Numbered from the stretch's first letter, positions 1 to 6,041 are shown. The stretch: 7,984 nucleotides of DNA from Acidobacteriaceae bacterium (GCA_019244945.1 JAFASD010000481.1:1-7984); one strand, 5' to 3'. Notes: a model not told the origin generated them from the sequence alone. Made by a program: numbers and translations.

Positions 1-360
1 ACGCACTTGCATGTGCAGGACAACAAGTTGTTTATCCAGGGCGCAGCACCTTCGGAGCAAGTGAAGAACGATGTTTGGAACCAGATCAAGGCGGTTGATA
101 GCACTTATAGCGATCTCACCTGCGATCTGAAGGTGGATCCGAGCATAGCGTCGCCCCAGACACAAAGTGCTGCGGCGACGGCACAAGGTTCAGGCGGGAG
201 TCGAACTTACAAAGTGCAGCCGGGTGATACGCTATCTAAGATTGCTAAGCAGTATTACGGCAACGCCAATGATTACAACAGGATCTTTGAAGCGAACCGG
301 GACAAGCTTCAGAGTCCGGATAAGATTCAGGTCGGCCAAGAGCTCGTGATTCCGGAGTAG
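1..360 (+). CDS. BON-LysM domain protein, 5' truncated by the window edge
   Basis: The reading frame is open from the first base and ends at TAG 358-360, so the true start lies upstream; the TTG at 7 is only the first start-like codon. Of the 119 visible residues, about 3-46 (LHVQDNKLFIQG onwards) resemble the end of a BON domain. A Ser/Ala/Gln/Gly-rich linker follows at about 47-69, then one LysM domain at about 70-119 with the YKVQPGDTLSKIAKQYYG start and the GQELVIP end typical of the family. BON plus C-terminal LysM is the architecture of the Kbp/YgaU group (potassium-binding protein in E. coli) and of related envelope proteins. LysM domains usually bind peptidoglycan or other N-acetylglucosamine polymers. 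Which role applies cannot be decided without the N-terminus. The gene is convergent with the S10 peptidase, 32 bases apart, with no strong terminator between them. Confidence 0.85.
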   Translation, partial: THLHVQDNKLFIQGAAPSEQVKNDVWNQIKAVDSTYSDLTCDLKVDPSIASPQTQSAAATAQGSGGSRTYKVQPGDTLSKIAKQYYGNANDYNRIFEANRDKLQSPDKIQVGQELVIPE

Positions 361-392
361 AGTTCCGGATCGGGGACAGGGCACAGGTAAAA

Positions 393-2075
393 CTACTGTG
401 TTCCTGAAGTAGATTGGTCGATGAAGCTGGCGACGTTTTCCTTCATCTTCCTGAGAGAATCTAAATCGAGATAGACCATGTGACCGGAATCGAAGGTCGC
501 ATAGGAAATATTGTTTCGATAGCGGGGACTCAGATCGAGGTGATCCATCGTGTAATTGGCGGCGTAGTAAGGAGTGGCCAGATCATAGTAACCTTCGAGC
601 ACCCGTACCTTTAGATAAGAATTCTTAACGACAGCTGCGCGAAGAGCACTAGCGGTATCGGGAAAGCCCTCACCGGCGGATCCCCAGTCCCATTTCATCG
701 CTGGTCCCCAAGTCTGGTAAGCGGTTGTGTAATAGGGCATGTCCGTCTTGTAATTCAGCTCGCGGCGGACATATTCGTTGAACACCGATGTGAACGGCGG
801 ACCGGTTTCCGAGCTAGTGGGGTCATAAAACCGCGTTTCGGCAAAACCCTCTGGATCAGGACCGCTGAAGCGCCCGTCGAGACGTCCCACCCGAAGCTTC
901 TGATCAGCAAGAAGGTAGTGAGTGAAACATTGAACATCAATGCGGAGATTGTATTGGTCGATGATTTCTTTGCTTAGGCCTGTATAACGGGCCAACCCAT
1001 CGATGGCAGCCTGCCGTTCCTCTTGCGTCATGGCGTCTCCTTTGGCCAGGGCGCGCGTGTACTCGTTGGAAGCCCATTTTTCTACTTCGGCGCGGGTCTT
1101 CTCCATGTTCTGCGCCAGATCTTGAGGAAGCTTGTGGTGATAGGCAGCAATCATCGTATAGGTCGGAAGAATCAACGGGTAGGCAAGGTCGTTGGTTTTG
1201 TTGAACTCGAGGGTTTCGAAAGCCAAAACAGTGGAGAGGAGAATGATGCCGTTGAAGGAAATGCCTTTATCCGCCAAATAGCCGGAGACGCCCGCTGCCC
1301 GGGTGGTGCCGTAGCTCTCACCCAGGAGATACAGAGGCGATGACCAACGCTCGTTCCGAGTGATGTACAAGCGAATGAATTCGCCGAAGGCTTCGATATC
1401 GCCCTTCATTCCCCAGAATTTTTTTAACGTCGTGGTGCTGGATGGACGGCTGAAGCCCGTTCCGATGGCGTCGACGAGAACGAGATCGCTCTTATCGAGC
1501 AGTGTGCTCGTGTTATCTTCCAGCCGGTATGGCGCAGCCGGCATGAAACCTTCCTTTCTCAAAACGACCTTGCGTGGACCGAGCGCTCCCATATGGAGCC
1601 AAATGGAGGCCGAGCCGGGGCCGCCGTTGAAGGCGAACGTCAGAGGGCGCTGACCCGCGTCCGCTCCCTCCAGCGTGTAGGCAACATAGAACATCAGCGC
1701 TTCGGTCTTGTTGGTGGCGTCCTTGATCGGTAGGCGGCCCGCAGTTGCTGTGTAACGGAGCAATTTTCCGTTGACCTGAATCTGGTGATGAGTGACTGAC
1801 GGCGCGACCTCCGTCATGTCGAAATGTTGCTCCTGGGCAGGCGTGCGTCCCTCTTCACCAGGCGTAGTTGCGGCTGGCGTTTGTGCTCGTTCTTGTGGAT
1901 GCTCTGGTGGATTCTGGATCGCTTCCTGAGGCGGCTGCTCAGTTCTGGGAGGAGTTGCTTCGCGAGCAGGCGCGGTTCTTTCCACCTGTGACTTTGGCGG
2001 GTTCGCTTGCTGCGCCGCTGAGGCCGAGCCGAACCCGAGCAATAGCGAGATTAAGAATGAGAGAGAGTTTTTCAT
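393..2075 (-). CDS. Secreted serine carboxypeptidase, peptidase family S10
   Basis: This 560-residue protein is a complete S10 peptidase, a family that removes C-terminal amino acids from peptides. Residues 1 to about 20 form a signal peptide (KNSLSFLISLLLGFG, then ASA before the likely cut). A linker of about 60 residues rich in Pro, Glu and Gln follows, so the enzyme is probably exported and its catalytic domain held on a flexible tether. The oxyanion-hole motif NGGPGSAS starts at Asn150. The nucleophile is Ser254 in GESYG, the acid is probably Asp498 in EGYYDLATP, and the base is His532 in DSGHMVY, giving the Ser-Asp-His order of the family. The ATG at 2075 is chosen because the signal peptide begins there; no good Shine-Dalgarno sequence precedes it. 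The gene is transcribed away from the PEP-CTERM gene across a 360-base gap. Substrate is unknown. Confidence 0.93.
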   Translation of the reverse strand: MKNSLSFLISLLLGFGSASAAQQANPPKSQVERTAPAREATPPRTEQPPQEAIQNPPEHPQERAQTPAATTPGEEGRTPAQEQHFDMTEVAPSVTHHQIQVNGKLLRYTATAGRLPIKDATNKTEALMFYVAYTLEGADAGQRPLTFAFNGGPGSASIWLHMGALGPRKVVLRKEGFMPAAPYRLEDNTSTLLDKSDLVLVDAIGTGFSRPSSTTTLKKFWGMKGDIEAFGEFIRLYITRNERWSSPLYLLGESYGTTRAAGVSGYLADKGISFNGIILLSTVLAFETLEFNKTNDLAYPLILPTYTMIAAYHHKLPQDLAQNMEKTRAEVEKWASNEYTRALAKGDAMTQEERQAAIDGLARYTGLSKEIIDQYNLRIDVQCFTHYLLADQKLRVGRLDGRFSGPDPEGFAETRFYDPTSSETGPPFTSVFNEYVRRELNYKTDMPYYTTAYQTWGPAMKWDWGSAGEGFPDTASALRAAVVKNSYLKVRVLEGYYDLATPYYAANYTMDHLDLSPRYRNNISYATFDSGHMVYLDLDSLRKMKENVASFIDQSTSGTQ

Positions 2076-2174
2076 ACGTAGGGCCGCTCGTTACAATGTA
2101 CAACGCGCCAAAACGCGCCGGTCGAGCACATGGGCCCCAAGCGCTTGAGTACGGGGTATACGTACCGTGACCGC

Positions 2175-2213
2175 ATTCGACTTGACGGCCTTTGCGTAGA
2201 ACTGAAGTCGAAT
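2175..2213. repeat. Perfect 9-base inverted repeat, candidate operator
   Basis: ATTCGACTT at 2175-2183 is matched exactly by AAGTCGAAT at 2205-2213, with a 21-base spacer. The half-site centres are 30 bases apart, about three helical turns, so both could lie on one DNA face and be read by a dimer or two dimers. The right arm overlaps the first of two TTTGGCG copies. A regulatory role is inference; the site lies between two divergent genes but far from either start. Confidence 0.35.
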
Positions 2214-2419
2214 TTGGCGCGATGCCAGGCGAGTTTGGCGTTTTGACTACGTGCTATTGCCCACTAAACTCGTGGCTGCCGCAGCAAGGGACGCGGCTAC
2301 GGGTACGGGTAATCCCATTCTTCTCTAGTACATAAGCGCTGCGCGACATGTTTCCCTTGGTGTTTCCAAGCCGCTAGAATCGGGTCATTCCTACTACAGG
2401 AACATCAACAGAATTTATC

Positions 2420-2425
2420 GGAGGA
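2420..2425 (+). promoter_or_regulatory. Shine-Dalgarno site of the PEP-CTERM gene
   Basis: GGAGGA lies 10 bases before the ATG at 2436 and fixes that start, which also begins a good signal peptide. Confidence 0.8.
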
Positions 2426-2435
2426 CCTGATCTAA

Positions 2436-3113
2436 ATGATCAAAAGATTTTCAATTCTAGCGCTCGGCTTGGCAATTGCACTGCCGTCCGCTTTTGGTTC
2501 ACCTATGGTGTACCTTTCCTTACAGGAAACCGGATTTGCCGCGGATACAGCCAATTCCAGTTCGGGATTTGTCTCACTCACTACCGGCAGCTACGGGGAT
2601 TTCCAAATCAATAACGTGACCGGTACCGGTTCGCCTGTTTTTAGTGCGCCGGACCTGAACCTGCAAACGCTTAACGTTTCGGCAACAACTCTTTCGTCGT
2701 CTAAGACCTTGACTATCGAGCTGACCCAGACCGGAATAACGGGGGTTCCCACTCCTTTCAACTTCGATAACGCCTTCACAGGAATACTGAAGGGTGTTAC
2801 GAGCGAGACGCTCACCACTTACACCGATCCCGGTAATACGGCCTTCGCAACAACCGATATGGTTGCGACGACAACCTTCACCACGTCGGGTGCGAACTCG
2901 GTTAACCAAATGGCCATCGCGCCCACAGGCACTCCGTTTTCGGAAACCGAAATCATTGTAGCCACATTCGGGCCCACGACCGGCGTATCAGACAGCCTGG
3001 ATTCCAGCATTCTTATGGGATCTGCCGTTCCTGAGCCGACCTCGATCGCCTTGCTGGGTGGTGGTCTGCTGGGTCTGGCCTTAATTCGCCGCCGTTCTTC
3101 TAAAAAAAGCTAG
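2436..3113 (+). CDS. PEP-CTERM sorting domain protein, exported
   Basis: This is a 225-residue exported protein. Residues 1-21 are a signal peptide (Lys3-Arg4, a hydrophobic core, AFG before Ser22). The C-terminus is a textbook PEP-CTERM tail: VPEP at 198-201, a Gly/Leu-rich membrane stretch, then the basic end RRRSSKK. Proteins with this tail are processed by an exosortase and displayed or released, usually in bacteria that make exopolysaccharide. The middle part (about 22-195) is rich in Thr, Ser, Asn and Gly, has no cysteine, and shows a beta-strand-like alternation; no known domain is recognised. The start is supported by GGAGGA at 2420-2425. A strong terminator follows the stop, so it is probably a single-gene unit. 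No exosortase gene is present in this window. The specific function is unknown. Confidence 0.92.
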   Translation: MIKRFSILALGLAIALPSAFGSPMVYLSLQETGFAADTANSSSGFVSLTTGSYGDFQINNVTGTGSPVFSAPDLNLQTLNVSATTLSSSKTLTIELTQTGITGVPTPFNFDNAFTGILKGVTSETLTTYTDPGNTAFATTDMVATTTFTTSGANSVNQMAIAPTGTPFSETEIIVATFGPTTGVSDSLDSSILMGSAVPEPTSIALLGGGLLGLALIRRRSSKKS

Positions 3114-3201
3114 CCAGAAAATCATCCGAAGGCTGGCCATCCTGCTCCTTGTGACTTCGGCGGCGGGTGCTCCAACCTCCGGCGGACACCTGTCGTCGCT
3201 A

Positions 3202-3235
3202 CTCCTCAGCGGTTTCTGCCGCTGAGGAGCTTTTT
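3202..3235 (+). terminator. Intrinsic terminator after the PEP-CTERM gene
   Basis: An 11-base-pair perfect stem (CTCCTCAGCGG at 3202-3212, CCGCTGAGGAG at 3219-3229) closes a 6-base loop. It is followed by a single C and five T residues (3231-3235). The T tract lies only on the plus-strand side, so the element terminates the PEP-CTERM transcript and is not an obvious terminator for the convergent glycosyltransferase gene, whose stop lies 18 bases further on. Confidence 0.88.
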
Positions 3236-3252
3236 GCGTTGTTAGCGCCAGC

Positions 3253-4293
3253 TCAAGCTAGAGCTGCGAGGAATTGCGCGGCGACGCGCTTCATTTCGTA
3301 ATTCTCGACGTGCTGCTTTCCGGAAGTTGCCAAGCGTGTTCGCAGGTCGGAATCGAGATACAGATGGTAAATTGCTTCGGCCAGAGCCTCTGAATTGTCG
3401 GGCTCAACGAGTAGCCCATGCTGCACGACTTCAGGCACCGCGGCTGCTCTTGCGGCAACAATGGGTTTTCCGGCTGCCATAGCTTCGAGAAACACAATGC
3501 CGAAGCCCTCTTGAACGCTGGGCAGGCAGAATATGTCTGCGCGGTTGTATTCGCGCGCAAGTTCCTGGGCAGTTGTATCGCCCCGCCAGTTTACGACGTT
3601 CTCGAGGCGGAGGCCGGCTGAGAGCTGTCGTAAGCGGCGAGATTCAGGTCCACCTCCGACAATGCGGATCTCTAATCCGCGAATCTTTTCGCGTAGGATT
3701 TGCGCGGCGCGAATCAATACGTCTACTCGCTTGCGCGGATAGAAACGGCAGACGCAAAGGACGGTGAATTCGCGCTTGCGAGGAGGGGCGGGATTGGCGG
3801 CGAAGAGGCTACGCCATGCGTCCAGATCTATCAATTCCGGGACCACAATCGCGTTGCGTACACTGTACAATTCTTCCAATCGTTGAGAGCAAGAGCGGCT
3901 GATTGTAATTACGCGCTCCGCTCTTTGCGCGTGTAGTTTTTCAAGATGCGCTTGCAGAGCGAGGCTCGCCCGTGTAAAGCCGCGCTCGAACCGGACTGCA
4001 TCTCCGAGGACGCCTTTTATGGCTGCGATGTGCGGAATTCCGCGCCGCCTAGCTACTCGGTAACCGTCCAGGTCGAAACCGACTGTGACGTCTGCGGAGA
4101 ATTGCGTAAATCGTAATCGCTCATTGAAAAGAATCCGTTCCGCTGTAAATACAGGGAAGTGGACTTTAGGCGTGATCAGTTCTACGTCTCCGCCTAGCGC
4201 CTGAATGCCTCGCGCCAGAGTCTGTATTCCGACAAAGCAGCCGCTTCCGCGCGTCACATTGAGCGGAATGGCGGTGATGAACTGAAGCTTCAA
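3253..4293 (-). CDS. Glycosyltransferase family 4, GT-B fold
   Basis: This is a 346-residue retaining glycosyltransferase of the GT4 type, transferring a sugar from a nucleotide-sugar donor to a glycan or lipid acceptor at the cytoplasmic side of the membrane. The N-terminal Rossmann half starts MKLQFITAIPLN with a glycine-rich TRGSGCFVG loop. The C-terminal donor-binding half starts near FTVLCVCRFYPRKRVD, with GGGP at 213-216 and the GT4 EX7E signature at Glu262/Glu270 (EGFGIVFLE), then AGKPIVAA. The frame is open up to an ATG at 4449, but that would overlap the upstream gene by about 160 bases and add a basic, non-GT leader. The TTG at 4293 is preferred: it begins the typical first beta strand and overlaps the upstream stop as TTGA, suggesting translational coupling. 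No Shine-Dalgarno sequence is visible. The sugar and acceptor cannot be told. Confidence 0.88.
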   Translation of the reverse strand: MKLQFITAIPLNVTRGSGCFVGIQTLARGIQALGGDVELITPKVHFPVFTAERILFNERLRFTQFSADVTVGFDLDGYRVARRRGIPHIAAIKGVLGDAVRFERGFTRASLALQAHLEKLHAQRAERVITISRSCSQRLEELYSVRNAIVVPELIDLDAWRSLFAANPAPPRKREFTVLCVCRFYPRKRVDVLIRAAQILREKIRGLEIRIVGGGPESRRLRQLSAGLRLENVVNWRGDTTAQELAREYNRADIFCLPSVQEGFGIVFLEAMAAGKPIVAARAAAVPEVVQHGLLVEPDNSEALAEAIYHLYLDSDLRTRLATSGKQHVENYEMKRVAAQFLAALA

Positions 4294-4781
4294 TCGAGTA
4301 GCGATCGTAAGGGAGCGCGAATCAATTCGGTGACGGCGCCGTAAGACAGATGGGCGACGAACTCCGCAGTTTCTGAGGACGTTTTTGAATGAGTGATCGG
4401 CGGGGCGAGCCCGAACGCCGGGACTGCGATGACATGCGCGCCGACCCACAACGCGGCGCCAAACGGAACTCCTTTCCCGAACGTGATGGGAGGAAAGAAT
4501 TCGGCAGCCACGCTATAGGCCGTGGCCATGGATGCGCCAAACGCGTAATGCACGATCGATCCCGCGATTTTCTTTTCCGATGCGTTGAAATCGCGCCGGA
4601 GTATTGGGCGGGCGATTGCGCGGGCCACGATGACGGTGGGATCTTCCGATGTCTGCTGCGAGTTTTCGGCGCCTATGAGGCGCAGAACCAGACCATGGGT
4701 CTGGCCCAAAGCCCAGGAGGCCGCCAATCCTGCCGCGGCGCCTGCTACGAGCGCTCGCAAAATAGATCGGCGTTTATACAT
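4290..4781 (-). CDS. DUF1440-like (YagU-type) membrane protein
   Basis: This 163-residue membrane protein is the first gene of a minus-strand pair with the glycosyltransferase. Residues about 8-26 (LRALVAGAAAGLAASWALG) form a Gly/Ala-rich membrane helix. Further hydrophobic segments lie at about 73-95, containing HYAFG at 78-82, and at about 104-124, with GVPFGAALWVGA. The pattern of an N-terminal AGAAAGLAASW helix, a central HYAFG helix and a PFGAALW...AVPAFGL segment fits the DUF1440/YagU family of inner-membrane proteins, whose biochemical role is not settled. The assignment is from memory of the family pattern only. The ATG at 4781 has no clear Shine-Dalgarno sequence before it. The gene ends in TGA at 4292-4290, sharing two bases with the glycosyltransferase start. 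Confidence 0.7.
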   Translation of the reverse strand: MYKRRSILRALVAGAAAGLAASWALGQTHGLVLRLIGAENSQQTSEDPTVIVARAIARPILRRDFNASEKKIAGSIVHYAFGASMATAYSVAAEFFPPITFGKGVPFGAALWVGAHVIAVPAFGLAPPITHSKTSSETAEFVAHLSYGAVTELIRAPLRSLLD

Positions 4782-5117
4782 GTTGAGGACGCGCTAAGGA
4801 GCGAATGAGAGTGCCGGAGCACTCGGGCTGTTCTCGCGGGCGCTTTAACGTCCGCCGAGTGATCTCCGCAAAGCAGGGGAGACGGCAAGAACCCTGCACC
4901 ACCTTCCCTCACGTGGGTCACGAGCACTGGACCGTTGCTTTCCTGACGCCGTCCTCCTTCGGTTAGCAATTCGGGGTGAAACAGCAAAAGGCCCGTCGGT
5001 CCGATCTCGATTCTATCGTGAACGTCGGAGTAATCAGAGCCGCAAAATACAATTTAGTTGAGAATGCCGAGCTGATCCAAGGAAAGCGGCGATTCGGACG
5101 TTCCGACAACATAATAG
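4782..5117. other. Intergenic stretch with no convincing gene
   Basis: No frame on either strand shows a recognisable protein, start signal or domain here. The part next to the DUF1440-like gene would be its leader and contains several GC-rich inverted repeats. These include the alternative hairpins at 4809-4861 and GCAGGG/CCCTGC at 4873-4878 and 4892-4897. No tRNA, rRNA, tmRNA or known riboswitch core was recognised. Confidence 0.55.
4809..4861 (-). promoter_or_regulatory. Candidate switchable leader hairpins upstream of the DUF1440-GT4 pair
   Basis: Read on the minus strand, a segment CACTCGG (4861-4855) is followed after 28 bases by CCGAGTGC (4826-4819), the tetraloop TCCG, and GCACTC (4814-4809), 27 bases before the ATG at 4781. 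The middle segment can pair with the first (7 pairs) or with the last (6 pairs, closed as C-UCCG-G, a stable UNCG-type tetraloop), but not both. Such competing stems are the layout of attenuators and riboswitch-like leaders. No T tract follows, so control of translation or RNA stability would be more likely than termination. Function is inference. Confidence 0.3.
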
Positions 5118-5120
5118 GGC

Positions 5121-5347
5121 AGGAGGCGAAGCATCAATACCGGGCTAAAACAATCGGAGGACCTCGGGACCTTGTACCGGAGGGCTTTCGCTGACGTTGG
5201 AACCCAGGCGCTCTGGAACAAACGCCGGCTCGATAACCCGACGAAGGAAGACGCTCTCGTCATAGCACGCGCGCTGCGTATTGAGGGAATCGTGAGGCAC
5301 GCCGCTTGGCGGAACAGATCGAACAGGCCTGCCGTGCCGCTGTCTAG
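5121..5347 (+). pseudogene. Broken small helical protein gene, partner of the following nucleotidyltransferase remnant
   Basis: A perfect AGGAGG (5121-5126) is followed after 6 bases by ATC at 5133, where an ATG would be expected. From there the frame reads NTGLKQSEDLGTLYRRAF, then ALWNKRRLDNPTKEDALVIA and RALRIEG up to 5288. A one-base loss then breaks the frame. Reading from 5288 restores NREARRLAEQIEQACRAAV and a TAG at 5345-5347. Spliced together this gives a neat product of about 71 residues, charged and helical, with an ALWN-PTxEDA-ARALRxEG-ARRLAEQIEQACRA pattern. I associate that pattern, from memory, with small proteins encoded next to nucleotidyltransferase genes in Acidobacteria. 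The lost start codon and the frameshift mark it as inactive. A role as an antitoxin-like partner is inference. The uncorrected frame instead runs on to a TAG at 5379. Confidence 0.7.
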
Positions 5348-5380
5348 GATTCAAACGGAGATTCTCAAGTTCACTGCTTA

Positions 5381-5843
5381 GGATGTTTTCTGTATCTTCA
5401 ACATTCAGTTGACCTGGCGACGAATAAGGTTATGGGCGGGCCGCCACGAGTTGCGCGACCTCATAGACGCGGTCACCGTCAACGAAAGAATTCTCTCGCT
5501 AGGAGCGGTTATCTGGGCGGCGGTTGAGAAGTCACCGGGCTTCACGCCCGAAGGGTTGTTGCTGAATGGCGAGCATTGTTGACGAGCGAACCGGTGGATC
5601 CCCAAAAGAGATTTGAACCCGGTTCCGCAAAGCGCTCGACGAAGCGGAAGAATTCGTCAGCCGCTGCCGACAGACCGCCTGGGCCTGCTATTTGTCAGAA
5701 ACGGGAAGGCCCTCCAGCCCGATCCCGACCGCCTGGAGAGTTATTAGCATCACGCCGGAACACGGAGCGGGCATTGGCCCAGCAATCCCGAGATCGCCGC
5801 TGCAATGTTAACGCATTGGTACAACACAGGCGGAGCCCTCTAG
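5381..5843 (+). pseudogene. Degraded AbiEii-like nucleotidyltransferase gene, C-terminal part only
   Basis: Pieces of one protein appear in order but in different frames. They are YLQHSVDLATNKV (to 5431), then AGRHELRDLIDAVTV and ILSLGAVIWAAVEKSPGFTP (5436 to about 5563), then EWRALLTSEPVDPQ (from 5564), TRFRKALDEAEEFVSR (5617-5664), and LPTDRLGLLFVRNGKALQPD up to a TAG at 5745-5747. HHAGTRSGHWPSNPEIAAAM continues in that last frame, which closes at 5841-5843. That is at least four frameshifts and one nonsense codon. The DLATNK...RxELRDLID motif is typical of the AbiEii/DUF1814-type nucleotidyltransferase superfamily, after the catalytic region. The catalytic GSxxTxxxD half is absent: only about 33 bases separate the stop of the upstream small gene from this segment, so an internal deletion is likely. 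Sequencing errors alone would not explain the missing half. Confidence 0.7.
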
Positions 5844-5880
5844 AAGATCAAAGCGCGGATCAAGTTTACGCTATCCACCC

Positions 5881-5888
5881 GGAGGAGG
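5881..5888 (+). promoter_or_regulatory. Very strong Shine-Dalgarno site
   Basis: GGAGGAGG lies 6 bases before an ATG at 5895. It is the best ribosome binding site in the window and the main reason to take the short ORF that follows seriously. Confidence 0.7.
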
Positions 5889-5894
5889 TTAATT

Positions 5895-5984
5895 ATGAAA
5901 GCTGTATTGATGATGCTAAGACTGGTTATTCTGGGAGCGTTGGGAAAGCGCAGCAAGCTCCCAATTGCGGTCCACTCCAGGTGA
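5895..5984 (+). CDS. Possible 29-residue small hydrophobic/basic peptide
   Basis: The ATG at 5895 follows GGAGGAGG by 6 bases and opens 29 codons ending at TGA 5982-5984. The product starts MKAVLMMLRLVILGALG, a hydrophobic stretch interrupted by one Arg, and ends in a basic tail (GKRSKLPIAVHSR). That is the composition of a small membrane-associated peptide. It sits 51 bases after the nucleotidyltransferase remnant and 57 bases before the DUF1385 start, on the same strand. Alternatives are a leader peptide that helps translation of the DUF1385-prfA unit, or the remaining 5' end of a gene lost in the same decay as its upstream neighbours. No family is recognised with certainty. Confidence 0.45.
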   Translation: MKAVLMMLRLVILGALGKRSKLPIAVHSR

Positions 5985-6028
5985 AAATGATTCCTTCAGA
6001 AGTTGACTTCTCCAAGCTATACTAAAAG

Positions 6029-6033
6029 CGGAG
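6029..6033 (+). promoter_or_regulatory. Shine-Dalgarno site deciding the DUF1385 start
   Basis: CGGAG lies 8 bases before the TTG at 6042. The alternative TTG at 6003 has only a weak purine run before it. Confidence 0.55.
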
Positions 6034-6041
6034 TCTCCGAT

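Larger units (their letters stand above)
2076..2435. other. Divergent intergenic region between the S10 peptidase and PEP-CTERM genes
   Basis: No convincing coding frame covers these 360 bases, which must hold the promoters of both flanking genes. Short symmetric elements are visible: the palindrome CAAGCGCTTG at 2138-2147, a 9-base inverted repeat at 2175-2183 and 2205-2213, and CTTGG/CCAAG at 2356-2360 and 2366-2370. The heptamer TTTGGCG occurs at 2213-2219 and 2234-2240 and in inverted form at 2106-2112. A TAGAAT at 2375-2380 could be a -10 element for the PEP-CTERM gene, but no matching -35 box lies at normal spacing, so no promoter is called. Confidence 0.6.

Noticed and set aside
382..400. 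CACAG/CTGTG hairpin between the LysM and S10 genes as a bidirectional terminator
   Set aside because: The stem is only five pairs with a nine-base loop, overlaps the S10 stop codon and has no T tract.
1360..2170. Plus-strand ORFs of about 100 codons
   Set aside because: They are antisense to the S10 peptidase catalytic core and signal peptide.
2357..2380. TTGGTG/TAGAAT as a promoter for the PEP-CTERM gene
   Set aside because: The two boxes are only 12 bases apart, too close for a standard sigma-70 promoter.
4745..5263. A long minus-strand reading frame interrupted only by one TAA at 5054-5056
   Set aside because: It overlaps the leader and start of the DUF1440-like gene and the plus-strand small-gene remnant, has no start signal or recognisable domain, and its composition (Arg, Ser, His, Gly) looks like a shadow frame in GC-rich DNA.
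5590..5640. tRNA-like T-arm (TTTGAACCCGG and its complement)
   Set aside because: The flanking bases do not form a five-pair stem, and no acceptor, D-arm or anticodon arm can be drawn around it.
5576..6025. A 149-codon plus-strand ORF
   Set aside because: Only its first dozen codons match the nucleotidyltransferase remnant; the rest is an out-of-frame reading of the same pseudogene and of the small ORF at 5895.
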